Assembly: GCA_002305995.1 (NCBI GenBank)
Contig: DBRN01000008.1
Coordinates: 1-64,000 of the forward strand
DNA from: Atopobiaceae bacterium UBA1367
GTDB taxonomy: Bacteria; Actinomycetota; Coriobacteriia; Coriobacteriales; Atopobiaceae
Direction of reading: 5' to 3'
Length of the DNA: 64,000 bases
Made by a program: the position numbers and the translations under genes
The notes under the pieces: model-generated
The model's input: the letters and a program-made list of their open reading frames with translations, nothing else
What the model was told of the DNA's origin: nothing
Database searches by the model: none
In this document: piece by piece, positions 43,538-52,235 of the stretch
Layout of the letters: the number at the start of each line of letters is the position of its first letter
Position numbering within the stretch: the first letter of the stretch is position 1

Positions 43538-43784
43538 GCCTCCTCCTTTCGACAATCAAAGGATGCATCCGCTGGGGCAATGCTACCATCAAATGTCTTC
43601 GACATATGCCGCCTCAGGCGTGCGAGCGCATGTCCAAAGGCTTTTACACGGCTCTGACCTGCCGAATTGTGCGATCGAGGATGCTTGGATCATGTGAGTC
43701 ACGCGCAGGCTTGATGCAGATCATCTCCGTCTACCATGCGATGTGTCCGCCGACACAAGGCACCATGAGGAAGGTGGGACTACG

Positions 43785-44066
43785 GTGAGGAATAACGATA
43801 TGGCAGGAAAAGCCCATGACGGTACGGAACTGACCGACGAGCTGCTCGATTCCATGGCAAAGGAGTATGAGGACGGCACGTGGCCGGGCCATGTAGGTGA
43901 GGTTCACGCTGGCAGACCCCGCTTCGGCGCGGAGCGGCTGGTGCCGGTCACCATCAAAATCGCCCCATCGGTATTGGCCGCCATCGACCAGTTCGCAGCC
44001 AATGGCGACGAGACGCGCTCAGAGGCAATGAGGCAGATTATCGACAGGGGTCTTGCAAAAGCGTAA
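43785..44066 (+). CDS. Ribbon-helix-helix (CopG-like) protein, orphan antitoxin-like
   Basis: A 93-residue protein. The C-terminal 40 residues (LVPVTIKIAPSVLAAIDQF, SEAMRQIIDRGL) match the ribbon-helix-helix fold of CopG/antitoxin proteins; the N terminus is acidic. GTG 43785 follows AGGAAGGTGGG. No toxin gene is adjacent; the next gene is a convergent GNAT protein, which is not of the small TacT toxin type. Confidence 0.75.
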   Translation: MRNNDMAGKAHDGTELTDELLDSMAKEYEDGTWPGHVGEVHAGRPRFGAERLVPVTIKIAPSVLAAIDQFAANGDETRSEAMRQIIDRGLAKA

Positions 44067-44106
44067 GCCCCCCGCGTCTCTCCCTCTCCGCAAAGACCAC
44101 GCGTCC

Positions 44107-45066
44107 CTACAGCTCCTTCTCCATGACCTCGTACACGAGGGTGGTTGCAGGAAGATCGTCGCATGGCTCGATCTCCCACGTTTGAGTCCCAGCCACGCGA
44201 TAGCCCCTGTTAAGGTAGAAAGCTCTAGCCGGAACCGACGCCTCGAGGACAGCTGCCGAGTGCGAACGGGCCGCAATGGCCTCGAGCTCGTCCATGATTC
44301 GCGTCCCATATCCCTTACCCTGCTCCTCGGGCAGGACGAATACGCGCATGATATGGTTTTCCTTGACCGTGCCGGTTCCCACGATACGATCACCAACCTT
44401 TAGGATGAAAATCTTGCCCGCCGCGATATCAGCTCTAATCACATCGGGGCTGTGCAAGCAGGAGAACGCCGCCACTACCGCCGGGTCGTAGCAATCGGGA
44501 TAGACCGCATGTATCGTCGTTTGAACCAAGCGATAGATCGCGTCGGCAGACTCAAGCGTCGCGCTGCTGATCTCATGGCCGCAGAGGTCGCGCACCATGA
44601 GCCACTCGGTCTCATCCGCACCGTCACCGACGATGCGGAAGCCCATGCGCTCGTATAGGCGCAGCGCCGGGTTCTCCTTCTGCACCGAGAGCGATGCGCG
44701 GGTATAGCCGGCCTCGAGCAGCTCGTCGAGCATGCGGCTCATCATCGCCGTGCCGATCCCCCGACCTCGATACGGCTTGTAGATCGAGATGGAGAACGAC
44801 GGCGTCACGGAGTCGATATGCCCGTATTCGTCGGTGGTGCGCACCCAGCAGGCCCCGACGACCTCGCCGTCGACCTCGGCAACCAGCGCCCGATCGTCCG
44901 GCAGCGTGCCGAACCCCTCGAAGGCGGCGCGACACTTGGGGTCGTCATGGATGACGGAGCGCGGGAGCTCTCCCTCGAAGCCATCCGGAACGAAGATCGC
45001 CTCGTAGAGGAAGTCCTCGAGCAGCGCCCACTCGTCTCGTCTGATGGGTCTCACGATGTAGCCCAT
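44107..45066 (-). CDS. Two-domain GNAT acetyltransferase
   Basis: A 319-residue fusion of two GNAT domains. The first (residues 1-155) has the acetyl-CoA loop PYRGRGIGTAMM; the second (165-319) has EEQGKGYGTRIMDEL and FYLNRGYR. Substrates unknown. The start follows AAAGGTCACAGCGC. A decayed relative of the first domain lies at 39560-39850. Confidence 0.9.
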   Translation of the reverse strand: MGYIVRPIRRDEWALLEDFLYEAIFVPDGFEGELPRSVIHDDPKCRAAFEGFGTLPDDRALVAEVDGEVVGACWVRTTDEYGHIDSVTPSFSISIYKPYRGRGIGTAMMSRMLDELLEAGYTRASLSVQKENPALRLYERMGFRIVGDGADETEWLMVRDLCGHEISSATLESADAIYRLVQTTIHAVYPDCYDPAVVAAFSCLHSPDVIRADIAAGKIFILKVGDRIVGTGTVKENHIMRVFVLPEEQGKGYGTRIMDELEAIAARSHSAAVLEASVPARAFYLNRGYRVAGTQTWEIEPCDDLPATTLVYEVMEKEL

Positions 45067-45245
45067 GCGCTGTGACCTTTCATAGCAAGCGTTGGTTCTC
45101 CGCCGTCAGACGCCCAGCGTCTCCAGCCAAGAGGGGTCAAACTAACCCTACGCCAACATCACAAAACATGGACTTTACCTTGCCAGCCATCAAGCTGCCG
45201 ATACGCTTCTGGCGTTTTTTGAACATGACCGTTTCTTGGCAGAGC

Positions 45246-45803
45246 TCATGCCGCTGGCCCTTCTTCGCTAGGAGCCTGAGGGTTTTCTGCCTTGCGTACC
45301 ATCACGTACAGCACGATCGCTGCCACGACGTCGGTGACGAACAGCCCATGCAGCACGAACAGCACCGCCGCCGAGGTGCTGGTGATGAGCCCTTGTCCGC
45401 GCGCACGCAACACTGCGGCAAAACCGTAGGAAGACGTGAACAGCAGCATCACGTAGTCGATCACAGCTAACATGCCTGCCATGAGGGGCGCCGCAAAAAT
45501 CAGTCCGGGCACCACCGCCAGCGCGATGGACATGGCGAGTCCGGCTGCGAACACCAGGAGGTGAAACGGGACCATGCAGAGCTTGAGCAGCATGTCCCAG
45601 AAGGCCAGCCTCCGCGGGCTCCCCTCTCCGCGATCCACGCATGCGTTGACCACGTTCGCCACGCCGGTGACGAGCACTGCGGCGATCCATACGGCCATCA
45701 CGACGTCGCTCGCGTCGGGCTGCAGGGCCTCGACGGGGGCACCACCACAATAGACCGCTGCGATGAACAGGATGGGCAACGCCACTCGCACGGCCTTGGG
45801 CAT
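45246..45803 (-). CDS. Integral membrane protein of unknown function
   Basis: A 185-residue protein with about five hydrophobic helices, including WIAAVLVTGVANVVNACVD and FVTDVVAAIVLYVMVRK. It resembles DUF6652-type hypothetical membrane proteins, but I am not sure. Start ATG 45803 follows GGAGGCCGTC. Confidence 0.6.
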   Translation of the reverse strand: MPKAVRVALPILFIAAVYCGGAPVEALQPDASDVVMAVWIAAVLVTGVANVVNACVDRGEGSPRRLAFWDMLLKLCMVPFHLLVFAAGLAMSIALAVVPGLIFAAPLMAGMLAVIDYVMLLFTSSYGFAAVLRARGQGLITSTSAAVLFVLHGLFVTDVVAAIVLYVMVRKAENPQAPSEEGPAA

Positions 45804-46260
45804 GACGGCCTCCGTTCGCAGGTACCTACCTCTCGCTCAAGTATACGCAGCTCCTCGGTTGACATGCCGCACAGACTTCGCCTGGAGAACGGGCAGGACA
45901 CGAACGTGCGCATCTCCCTCTCTGCCGCCTTTCTCAGCATCATTCCCCAATGGAATGTCGTGATATTACTCATAGCCATTGGCAATGGGCTGTGCGGCAG
46001 CGTATCGTTCTGGCTAGGCAGACGAAGCATCGGAGGGAGGGCGCGTTGCCGCACGGGATGCCCCCGGATCTCATTGATGCTGGTCGCAGCTCTGATGACA
46101 CGTCGTGAGCGCCTGCTTGACGATGAGTGCGCGAGCCTCCTTCTGAACGGGTCGAGCTGCATGAGAGGATCGCTCATGGACGTCTGCAGACCAGCAGAGG
46201 AGGGTCGACCGCCTCGGTTCCCTGCTGAGAGCGTATGAATGGAAGCAGATGGGAGAAACG
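45804..46260. other. Intergenic, no gene supported
   Basis: About 450 bp. Short frames on both strands look non-coding; possible decayed regulator upstream of the flavodoxin gene, but no family is recognisable. Confidence 0.4.
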
Positions 46261-46905
46261 ATGCTCAAGAGAATCTTAGCCCCACTGGTCCTCGCCTGTG
46301 CCCTGCTTGCCCTAGCGGGATGCACAGGTCAAACGGCACAGGAGGGTGCGGACAGCACCTCTGTCAGCAGCGGGGGCAACGACGCCGCATCGTCATCGGA
46401 CGGCTCGCCAGCCGCATCCGAGGCGTCTGATGGGAAGTCCATCGTGGTGTACTTCTCGGCGACCGGAACGACCGAGGGGGTTGCCGAGAAGATCGCCGCG
46501 GCAACTGATTCGGACCTCTACGAGATCATCCCCGCCGATCCCTACACGACGGAAGACCTGAACTACAACGACAACTTGAGCAGGACCTCCGTCGAGATGG
46601 CGGACGAGTCCGCTCGACCCGCAATCGGAAGCGACCCGATGGACCTCAGCGGATACTCGACCGTCTACCTCGGATACCCGATCTGGTGGGGAGAGGCGCC
46701 ACGCATCATGAGCACCTTCGTGGAGTCGACCGATCTCAGCAGCATGACGATCGTACCCTTCTGCACGTCCGGCGGCAGTTCGATCGGAGACAGCGCAAAG
46801 ACCCTCGAGCAGCAGGCTGGAACCGGGATCTGGACACCCGGCGGTCGCCTGAGCGGATCGGCATCGGATGATGACATCGCCGCCTTTGTGGAGCGCAACA
46901 GGTAG
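46261..46905 (+). CDS. Flavodoxin lipoprotein
   Basis: A 214-residue secreted flavodoxin. A lipoprotein signal (LVLACALLALAGC) and Ser/Asp-rich linker (to about residue 55) precede a Flavodoxin_4 domain: VVYFSATGTTEGVAEKIA binds FMN phosphate, YLGYPIWWGEAPRIM and FCTSGGSSIGDS bind the flavin. ATG 46261 is chosen for GGGAG 7 bp before; the ATG at 46249 is an alternative. An extracytoplasmic electron carrier or reductase. Confidence 0.88.
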   Translation: MLKRILAPLVLACALLALAGCTGQTAQEGADSTSVSSGGNDAASSSDGSPAASEASDGKSIVVYFSATGTTEGVAEKIAAATDSDLYEIIPADPYTTEDLNYNDNLSRTSVEMADESARPAIGSDPMDLSGYSTVYLGYPIWWGEAPRIMSTFVESTDLSSMTIVPFCTSGGSSIGDSAKTLEQQAGTGIWTPGGRLSGSASDDDIAAFVERNR

Positions 46906-47135
46906 CCTGCCACGGGCCCTGCGCCCACCATCAGGCGCATCGTCGACGTGGCGATTCCCGTGCCCGTCGTCTCGCTCATGTCGTATGCCATGCGAGGCGC
47001 CTGTCGGGCGGTAAGCGAGGCTGACCACGCGAGTCCGAGCGTGGGGATGCGGCTCGTCCAGCATGCTGGGTAGGATACGTAGTGCAGGTTCTTTGATCGG
47101 TCTTGTCGGCACCCATATGGCAAAGGAGAGGGCTC

Positions 47136-47672
47136 GTGAAGGTTTTGATTCTCGAGAGCAGCGGAAACAAGAGGGGCTCGTCCAACCTCCTGGCAGGTCG
47201 CTTTGCGGAAGGCGCCGAAGAGGGTGGCCACGAAGTGACGGTCTTCGATGTGATCCACTCGGATATCAGGCCGTGTCTTGGCTGCGGTCACTGCGGAATG
47301 TCCGGTGCCTGCGTACAGAAGGACGACTACGAGAAGGTGCTGAAGCAGCTGATCAAAGGCTGCGATGTGATCGCCTTCGCCATGCCCGTCTACTATTACA
47401 ACTGGCCAGCGCAGCTGAAGGTCGTGGTTGACCGCTTCTACTCGTTCACCCACGAGCTCACGAACATGCACAAGAAGGCGGTGCTCATCTCGGTTGCCTG
47501 GGACAACACCGACTCGGCCTTCGAGATCGTCAGGGCCTACTACCACAAGGTCTGCGACTACATGCAGTTTGACAACCGCGGCGAGCTCTACGGCAAGGGC
47601 TGTGGCACAGTCTCGATGACGTCCGGCTCCGCGTACCCGAACCTCGCGTACCAGATGGGCAAGGGCCTCTAG
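47136..47672 (+). CDS. Flavodoxin-like FMN reductase family protein
   Basis: A 178-residue cytosolic flavoprotein: LILESSGNKRGSSNLLAG is the FMN loop, CLGCGHCGMSGAC a compact cysteine cluster likely to bind Fe-S, and AMPVYYYNWPAQLKVVVDR the flavin contact. GTG 47136 follows AAAGGAGAG. Related in type to 42072. It lies near the radical SAM cluster and could supply electrons, but this is only proximity. Confidence 0.88.
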   Translation: MKVLILESSGNKRGSSNLLAGRFAEGAEEGGHEVTVFDVIHSDIRPCLGCGHCGMSGACVQKDDYEKVLKQLIKGCDVIAFAMPVYYYNWPAQLKVVVDRFYSFTHELTNMHKKAVLISVAWDNTDSAFEIVRAYYHKVCDYMQFDNRGELYGKGCGTVSMTSGSAYPNLAYQMGKGL

Positions 47673-47848
47673 AGGAGACTCTTCGGCAGGATCCCCGCCT
47701 CCTGCGTCGGCGCACGCGAGCATGCTGATGGTAGCAGGGCCATCTCCAAAGCGGTGACGCGCCGAGCGCATGAGACGCTACGCTGATCTTCCCATGCGCC
47801 AGGCCCCCGGAGATGTCCAGGGAGCCCGCACATGCATCGCTGTCGGGA

Positions 47849-48883
47849 CTACACGTCCTTCCAGCATTGCGGGTCAGGTGCGTAGAAACTGCCGTTGGTG
47901 CCGCTTGCGACCGCCGGGCAGCCACGGCACCAGGCCAGAAGCTCGCATCGCGAGCACTTCTCGAATCCGCCGAAGTTACGGTAGTCTTCCATCTTGCCGC
48001 ACCAGAGATCAGACAGCCTGTCCTTGTAGACGTCGCCCACATTGCTGCCGACCACGCGGCGGCACGCAAGGACCTCGCCGCGAGAAGTCACTGTGAAGTG
48101 GCCGCTCCCGCAGTTACATCCTCCGTAAACCTTGCCCTCCTCAGCACCGTCCGGAATCCTCCAGAGACCCTCCTCATACTCGTAGAGGGTCCACAGATGG
48201 TCCTTGCGGTTGAAGTACGTGTCACAGCCAGCGTCTTCATACCTCTTGAACTTGTGATGGCAGACATCGAGCAGAGCGCGATAGCGATATGGTTCGATGC
48301 CGTTGCTCTTCCCTGCACCGGGAACATAGCGTCCGAAGGCGAACACGTTCGCGCCATGCTCAACCACCAGATCGACAATGTCGGGCACCTCATCGATATT
48401 GACGCCCGAAACGGTCGTCATGATGACGGCGCGCAATCCCGCCCGCCTGAGCATGGGAATCGCCGCCAAAGTCGCATCAAAGCTTCCGGGCATGCGGAAC
48501 CAGTCGTGCGTCTCGCGCATTCCGTCAATCGACAGCTGGTAGCGAACGACACCACACGCTTTCATGCGGGTGCAGACCTCGGGCGTCAGGTGGAACGGGT
48601 TGCCCATAACGGTGCTGCGATACCCCTTTTCCTCGAGAAGCTCCATGAGTCGCCAGAAATCGGGATGCAACAGCGGGTCGCCGCCGGTTATGTAGAGGTA
48701 GGGCTCTCGTCCGAAGCGCGCACAAAACTCCTCCATGTTCGCGAGCGTCTCCTGCATCTGCCCCCAGGTCATGCGCACGAGCCGGTCGCGGCTCTCTATC
48801 TGGAAGATGTAGCAATGTTGGCACCGCTGGTCGCAGTCGTCGGTGATGTGCCACTGGAACGAGAATGTCCTCTTGCTGGACAT
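47849..48883 (-). CDS. Radical SAM/SPASM peptide maturase, ACGX system
   Basis: A 344-residue radical SAM enzyme. The SAM-binding cluster is C17-x3-C21-x2-C24 (CDQRCQHC), followed by TGGDPLLHP (GGE-like motif). The C-terminal SPASM region has at least eight cysteines (CNCGSG, CRRVVG, CSRCELLAWCRGC, QCWKD) for auxiliary [4Fe-4S] clusters. It matches the 'ACGX system' maturases, expected to crosslink cysteines in the repeat peptide at 49593. ATG 48883 follows GGAGG, which overlaps the preceding stop. Confidence 0.9.
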   Translation of the reverse strand: MSSKRTFSFQWHITDDCDQRCQHCYIFQIESRDRLVRMTWGQMQETLANMEEFCARFGREPYLYITGGDPLLHPDFWRLMELLEEKGYRSTVMGNPFHLTPEVCTRMKACGVVRYQLSIDGMRETHDWFRMPGSFDATLAAIPMLRRAGLRAVIMTTVSGVNIDEVPDIVDLVVEHGANVFAFGRYVPGAGKSNGIEPYRYRALLDVCHHKFKRYEDAGCDTYFNRKDHLWTLYEYEEGLWRIPDGAEEGKVYGGCNCGSGHFTVTSRGEVLACRRVVGSNVGDVYKDRLSDLWCGKMEDYRNFGGFEKCSRCELLAWCRGCPAVASGTNGSFYAPDPQCWKDV

Positions 48884-48897
48884 GCGAGGTCAGCCTC

Positions 48898-49518
48898 CTA
48901 CCCCAAGCGCTCGATGCAGTTGACGGGGCAGTGCTCGAAGCAGTTGCCGCACTGCAGGCAGTGATTCTGCTGGATGACGTGCTGCTCGCGAGGGGCACCT
49001 TCGATGCAACCCTGCGGACACACCCGCTGGCACTTCCCGCAGCCTATGCAGTCCCTGCCCATGAGGTATCCCTTTGGCTTGAGCACTGCGGAGCCGATCG
49101 CGAAGCGTTCGCGCGTTATCGGCCGCGTCGCAAGGCAGAAGTATTCGATCGTGTAGTCCTCGATCTTGAATATCACGTCGATGTTCTTGGACTCTCCCGG
49201 GTACACGTTCTCCAGGTAGGGCTGCTCGGCATAGATCAGGTCGCGCCAGTGAACCTGCTCGTCATCTGGAACGCGTACCGCCTTTCCCGAAAGACGGATG
49301 GTCTCCTTATAGCGCGTGTAGCCCGCCACTTGCACCCGTCCATCCGACATGAGCTGGTGCGCGAAGCTCTTGCCGCGCGCAGTGAGGAAATAGAGCGTCC
49401 GCCCCTCGTAGTGGATGGCACTGATGGTGCGGACCTGGGGATCGCCGTCTTCGTCTACCGTGGCGAAGTCGAGCACGCCCACATAGCCAAGCTTCTTCAG
49501 GCAGGTATCGACGTCCAT
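48898..49518 (-). CDS. PNPOx-like flavoprotein fused to two [4Fe-4S] ferredoxin motifs
   Basis: A 206-residue protein. Residues 1-145 form a pyridoxamine-oxidase-like split barrel (VLDFATVDEDGDPQVRTIS) that probably binds flavin. Residues 157-167 and 187-197 hold two C-x2-C-x2-C-x3-C ferredoxin motifs. It lies between the precursor and the radical SAM gene and probably supplies electrons to the maturase. The start ATG 49518 follows GAGGAGGAAG; the longer upstream frame is a shadow of the precursor gene. Confidence 0.88.
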   Translation of the reverse strand: MDVDTCLKKLGYVGVLDFATVDEDGDPQVRTISAIHYEGRTLYFLTARGKSFAHQLMSDGRVQVAGYTRYKETIRLSGKAVRVPDDEQVHWRDLIYAEQPYLENVYPGESKNIDVIFKIEDYTIEYFCLATRPITRERFAIGSAVLKPKGYLMGRDCIGCGKCQRVCPQGCIEGAPREQHVIQQNHCLQCGNCFEHCPVNCIERLG

Positions 49519-49534
49519 CTGCTTCCTCCTCATG

Positions 49535-49568
49535 AAAAGGACCCAACCACGACATCGCGGAAGGGTCC
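49535..49568 (-). terminator. Attenuator hairpin between precursor and enzyme genes
   Basis: On the minus strand GGACCC...GGGTCC (49568-49563 with 49544-49539) encloses a second stem CCGCGA/TCGTGG across matching TT/TT bulges, and is followed by TTTT. A partial terminator here would give more precursor than enzyme message, as usual in RiPP operons. Confidence 0.75.
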
Positions 49569-49592
49569 CTCTCGTCGCCGTGTTGCGATGGT

Positions 49593-49778
49593 TTACTTGT
49601 CGCCAGCGCCGCAAGCGGAGCCGCAGGCAGACGGGGCCTCCTCGGGCTTGTCGCCAGCGCCGCAAGCGGAGCCGCAGGCAGACGGGGCCTCCTCGGGCTT
49701 GTCGCCAGCGCCGCAGGCTGCGCCACAAGCAGCGGCGTTCTTGTCGTCGTTCCAAGTTGCGATATCGGAGAGTGCCAT
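49593..49778 (-). CDS. ACGX-repeat RiPP precursor peptide
   Basis: A 61-residue peptide. The 15-residue leader (MALSDIATWNDDKN...) is followed by six ACGX motifs in three pairs: cysteines at 18, 22, 35, 39, 52 and 56. Linkers GDKPEEAPS repeat between pairs. The DNA repeat is a perfect 51-bp tandem. ATG 49778 follows GGAAGGACGG. It is the first gene of the minus-strand maturase operon and matches the ACGX-repeat peptide family. Final structure and role are unknown. Confidence 0.93.
   Translation of the reverse strand: MALSDIATWNDDKNAAACGAACGAGDKPEEAPSACGSACGAGDKPEEAPSACGSACGAGDK
49596..49697. repeat. Perfect 51-bp tandem repeat in precursor gene
   Basis: 49596-49646 and 49647-49697 are identical base for base, and a partial third copy (about 18 bp) follows. 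Each unit is 17 codons, so units can be gained or lost in frame. Confidence 0.95.
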
Positions 49779-49827
49779 GATCCGTCCTTCCGTCATCTTA
49801 CGAGCCCAGGTGATTCCGACAGGTCAA

Positions 49828-49855
49828 ATTCTACGAATCAGCAAGGACGTGTCCA
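49828..49855 (-). promoter_or_regulatory. Promoter of the ACGX operon
   Basis: Minus-strand TGGACA (49850-49855) and TAGAAT (49828-49833) with a 16-bp spacer, 50 bp before the precursor start. Confidence 0.6.
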
Positions 49856-49873
49856 GCGGATAGAAGTATGATT

Positions 49874-49890
49874 AATTCCTAATCGGAATT
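49874..49890. promoter_or_regulatory. LysR-type dyad
   Basis: AATTCC-TAATC-GGAATT in the divergent region, just upstream of the precursor promoter and 14 bp before the LysR start. A likely binding site for the LysR protein. Confidence 0.6.
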
Positions 49891-49903
49891 TATTGGAGCG
49901 ACC

Positions 49904-50812
49904 ATGGATGACTCGCACGTTGCATGCTTTCTCGAGTTGGCTGCCCACCTCAACTTTGCACACGCGGCGCATGCCCTAGGCATCACGCAGCCGACAGTGA
50001 GCAAGAGGATCAAATCCCTGGAATCAGAGCTTGGCTCCCCTCTGTTTGACCGCACGACACGCAGCGTGTCCCTATCGCCAGCGGGCAGGGCCCTTCTCCC
50101 CATCGCACGCGAGATCTCTCACCTCGTTAGAGACGCGCACAACATACCCGCAGACAACAGGGACGAGAGGGGGCGCACGTTCACCGTCGGGTACACCGAC
50201 CCATTTGAGCTCCCTCAACTCGCGGCTCCCTTACGCCAGGTCATCGATCCAGACGACGCCCATTGCGCACGTGTGAGACACATGACGCTCGATGCGGGAA
50301 TCAACGCTGTCAGAACGGGGAGAGCTGCGGTCATGATGGGGATCGATACCGTCTCACTTCGCGACGACGAGATGCGCTTTGCAGGGCTCGCGCCCGTCAG
50401 CCTCATCTGCGTGGCATCGACGAGCCTCGACCTTCAGATGGAGATCAAGACGACAGGCAGGTTCTCCATGGCGCGCATCCCGCTGAACGAGTTTTCCCGC
50501 AAGCATCGCATCATCTGTGTGTCCGACGGCCCGGACAAGGTACCCTCACCGCGCATGTACGGAGACCTGATCATCCCCTCTCTGAGCATGTCGTCTGCCA
50601 TCTTTTGCAATTCGGTCGCCGAGGCGTACGCGTTGGCTCGTGCGCATGTGGGCGTCGCAGCGGTTCCCGACTTCGCCATGCTGCCGGAACCTGGCTTACG
50701 CTTCTTCGACATCGAAGAAAGCCCTGCCTCGGTCTACGGCGCGTACTACCGCTCCCATGACATCCATGCCAGAAAGTATGTCGAGTTCGCCCAGGCGGCT
50801 TACGCCAGCTAA
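49904..50812 (+). CDS. LysR-family regulator, divergent to ACGX operon
   Basis: A 302-residue LTTR. The N-terminal HTH contains HLNFAHAAHALGITQPTVSKRIKSLE; the C-terminal effector domain spans residues 90-300. ATG 49904 follows TTGGAGCGACC. Its divergent position and shared dyad suggest it controls the precursor-maturase operon and itself. Inducer unknown. Confidence 0.88.
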   Translation: MDDSHVACFLELAAHLNFAHAAHALGITQPTVSKRIKSLESELGSPLFDRTTRSVSLSPAGRALLPIAREISHLVRDAHNIPADNRDERGRTFTVGYTDPFELPQLAAPLRQVIDPDDAHCARVRHMTLDAGINAVRTGRAAVMMGIDTVSLRDDEMRFAGLAPVSLICVASTSLDLQMEIKTTGRFSMARIPLNEFSRKHRIICVSDGPDKVPSPRMYGDLIIPSLSMSSAIFCNSVAEAYALARAHVGVAAVPDFAMLPEPGLRFFDIEESPASVYGAYYRSHDIHARKYVEFAQAAYAS

Positions 50813-50992
50813 CCGCCCTATCCGGCACTGCGCAAGAAAGGGCACGCGACACGCCGCCCATGTATGGGTTCACAGCGGGACATCGCCGCTCAAAAGCCAG
50901 CTCTCCGGTCAAGCCGTCTCGTTTGCTCGCAGACCCAGCACCTCAGAATGTATCATCATGAGCATGGAAACACCCTTTGAGGAAGGACCGGC

Positions 50993-51985
50993 ATGCACAT
51001 GCTTCCCGAAACGATGAGAGCGCTCGTCATCAACGGTGTGACACCCGCCGACAAGGCGACGATCTCGGAGGTCGTCGTCCCCAAGACCAAGGAGGGCTGG
51101 CTGCTCGTCCGCGTACGTGGAATCGGACTTAACCATTCCGAGCAGGTCCTGCGCTTGGGCGAGGTTAACGAGGCCTATATCGCCAAGCCGGTGATTCCCG
51201 GCATCGAGTGCGTGGGTGAGGTCGCCGATCCCGGTGACACCGCCTTCCGGACGGGACAGCGCGTCTGCGCGTTCATGGGCGGAATGGGGCGCAGCTTCGA
51301 CGGGTCATATGCCGAGTACGTTCTCGCGCCCGCGCACCACGTGTTCTCGCTGCCCCAATCTGCCGATGCGCTTCCGTGGAGGACGCTCGCCGCGATGCCC
51401 GAGACCTTCTACACCACATGGGGCTCGCTGTTCCAAGGCCTTCGCCTGTCATCGGAAGACACGCTCCTCGTCCGCGGCGGAACCTGTGGCCTCGGCTACG
51501 CAGCTCTGCAGATTGCCCGCGCGCTCGGTTGCAGGACCATCGCGACGACGCACAGGGAGTCACGACTGGCACGCCTCGATGAGCTGGGGTGCGACGTCTC
51601 GCTGGTGGATGACGGCAACCTCTCCGACAAGGCGCTGGGAGCGACCAAGGTGCTCGAGCTCGTCGGCACGTCAACGCTGCGCGACTCGCTCCGCGCGGTA
51701 AGGGGCGGCGGCATCGTCTGCCACACTGGCATCCTCGGGGGCGGACAGCCCTTGAGGGGGTTCAACCCGATCGCGGAGATCCCCAACGGTGTCTACCTGA
51801 CAGGCTTCCATAGCAACTGGCCCGACCAGGGTTCGGTCACCGCCATGTTCGACTTCATCGCCAAACACAGCATTCAGCCTGTCGTCGCGGAGACGTTCCG
51901 CTTCGAGCGCCTCCTCGACGCCATCGCCCTTCAGGACCACGGAGGATTCGACGGCAAGATCACTGTCGTGAACGAGGATGCCTGA
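50993..51985 (+). CDS. Zinc-independent MDR-family alcohol dehydrogenase / quinone oxidoreductase
   Basis: A 330-residue medium-chain reductase. GIGLNHSEQVLRLGE and IPGIECVGEVAD form the GroES-like part, and LLVRGGTCGLGYAALQIARALG the NADPH-binding Rossmann motif. Catalytic zinc ligands are absent, as in quinone reductases. ATG 50993 follows GAAGGACCGGC. It follows the LysR gene by 180 bp and need not belong to the ACGX system. Confidence 0.88.
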   Translation: MHMLPETMRALVINGVTPADKATISEVVVPKTKEGWLLVRVRGIGLNHSEQVLRLGEVNEAYIAKPVIPGIECVGEVADPGDTAFRTGQRVCAFMGGMGRSFDGSYAEYVLAPAHHVFSLPQSADALPWRTLAAMPETFYTTWGSLFQGLRLSSEDTLLVRGGTCGLGYAALQIARALGCRTIATTHRESRLARLDELGCDVSLVDDGNLSDKALGATKVLELVGTSTLRDSLRAVRGGGIVCHTGILGGGQPLRGFNPIAEIPNGVYLTGFHSNWPDQGSVTAMFDFIAKHSIQPVVAETFRFERLLDAIALQDHGGFDGKITVVNEDA

Positions 51986-52235
51986 TGGACATGCCCTTGG
52001 GGGCGGCGCTCGGGCGCATGGAGTCTCAGGGTCGGGTGCCGGTTGCTCGCATGAGTCGTCCCCAAACGCGACGACCTGCCGCTGATACCCCTCTTATGAT
52101 GCACAAAGCGCGTGCTTTTTGTCGCACTTTGCATCTTACCTTCAGGGAAGGCTATCATTGACTAGCCACACGGCGGGCAGGCAAGTGCAGCAGCGCGTTC
52201 GCCAGCACCGAACAGCCTCTGACCGAGGAGGATCT

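Noticed and set aside
44107..45066. GNAT toxin partner of the RHH protein
   Set aside because: It is a 319-residue double GNAT on the opposite strand, not the small TacT-type toxin found in such pairs.
49307..49726. Repetitive protein with LAALATSPRRPRLPAAP repeats
   Set aside because: It is another frame of the 51-bp tandem repeat in the ACGX precursor; the precursor frame has the ribosome site and the known motif.
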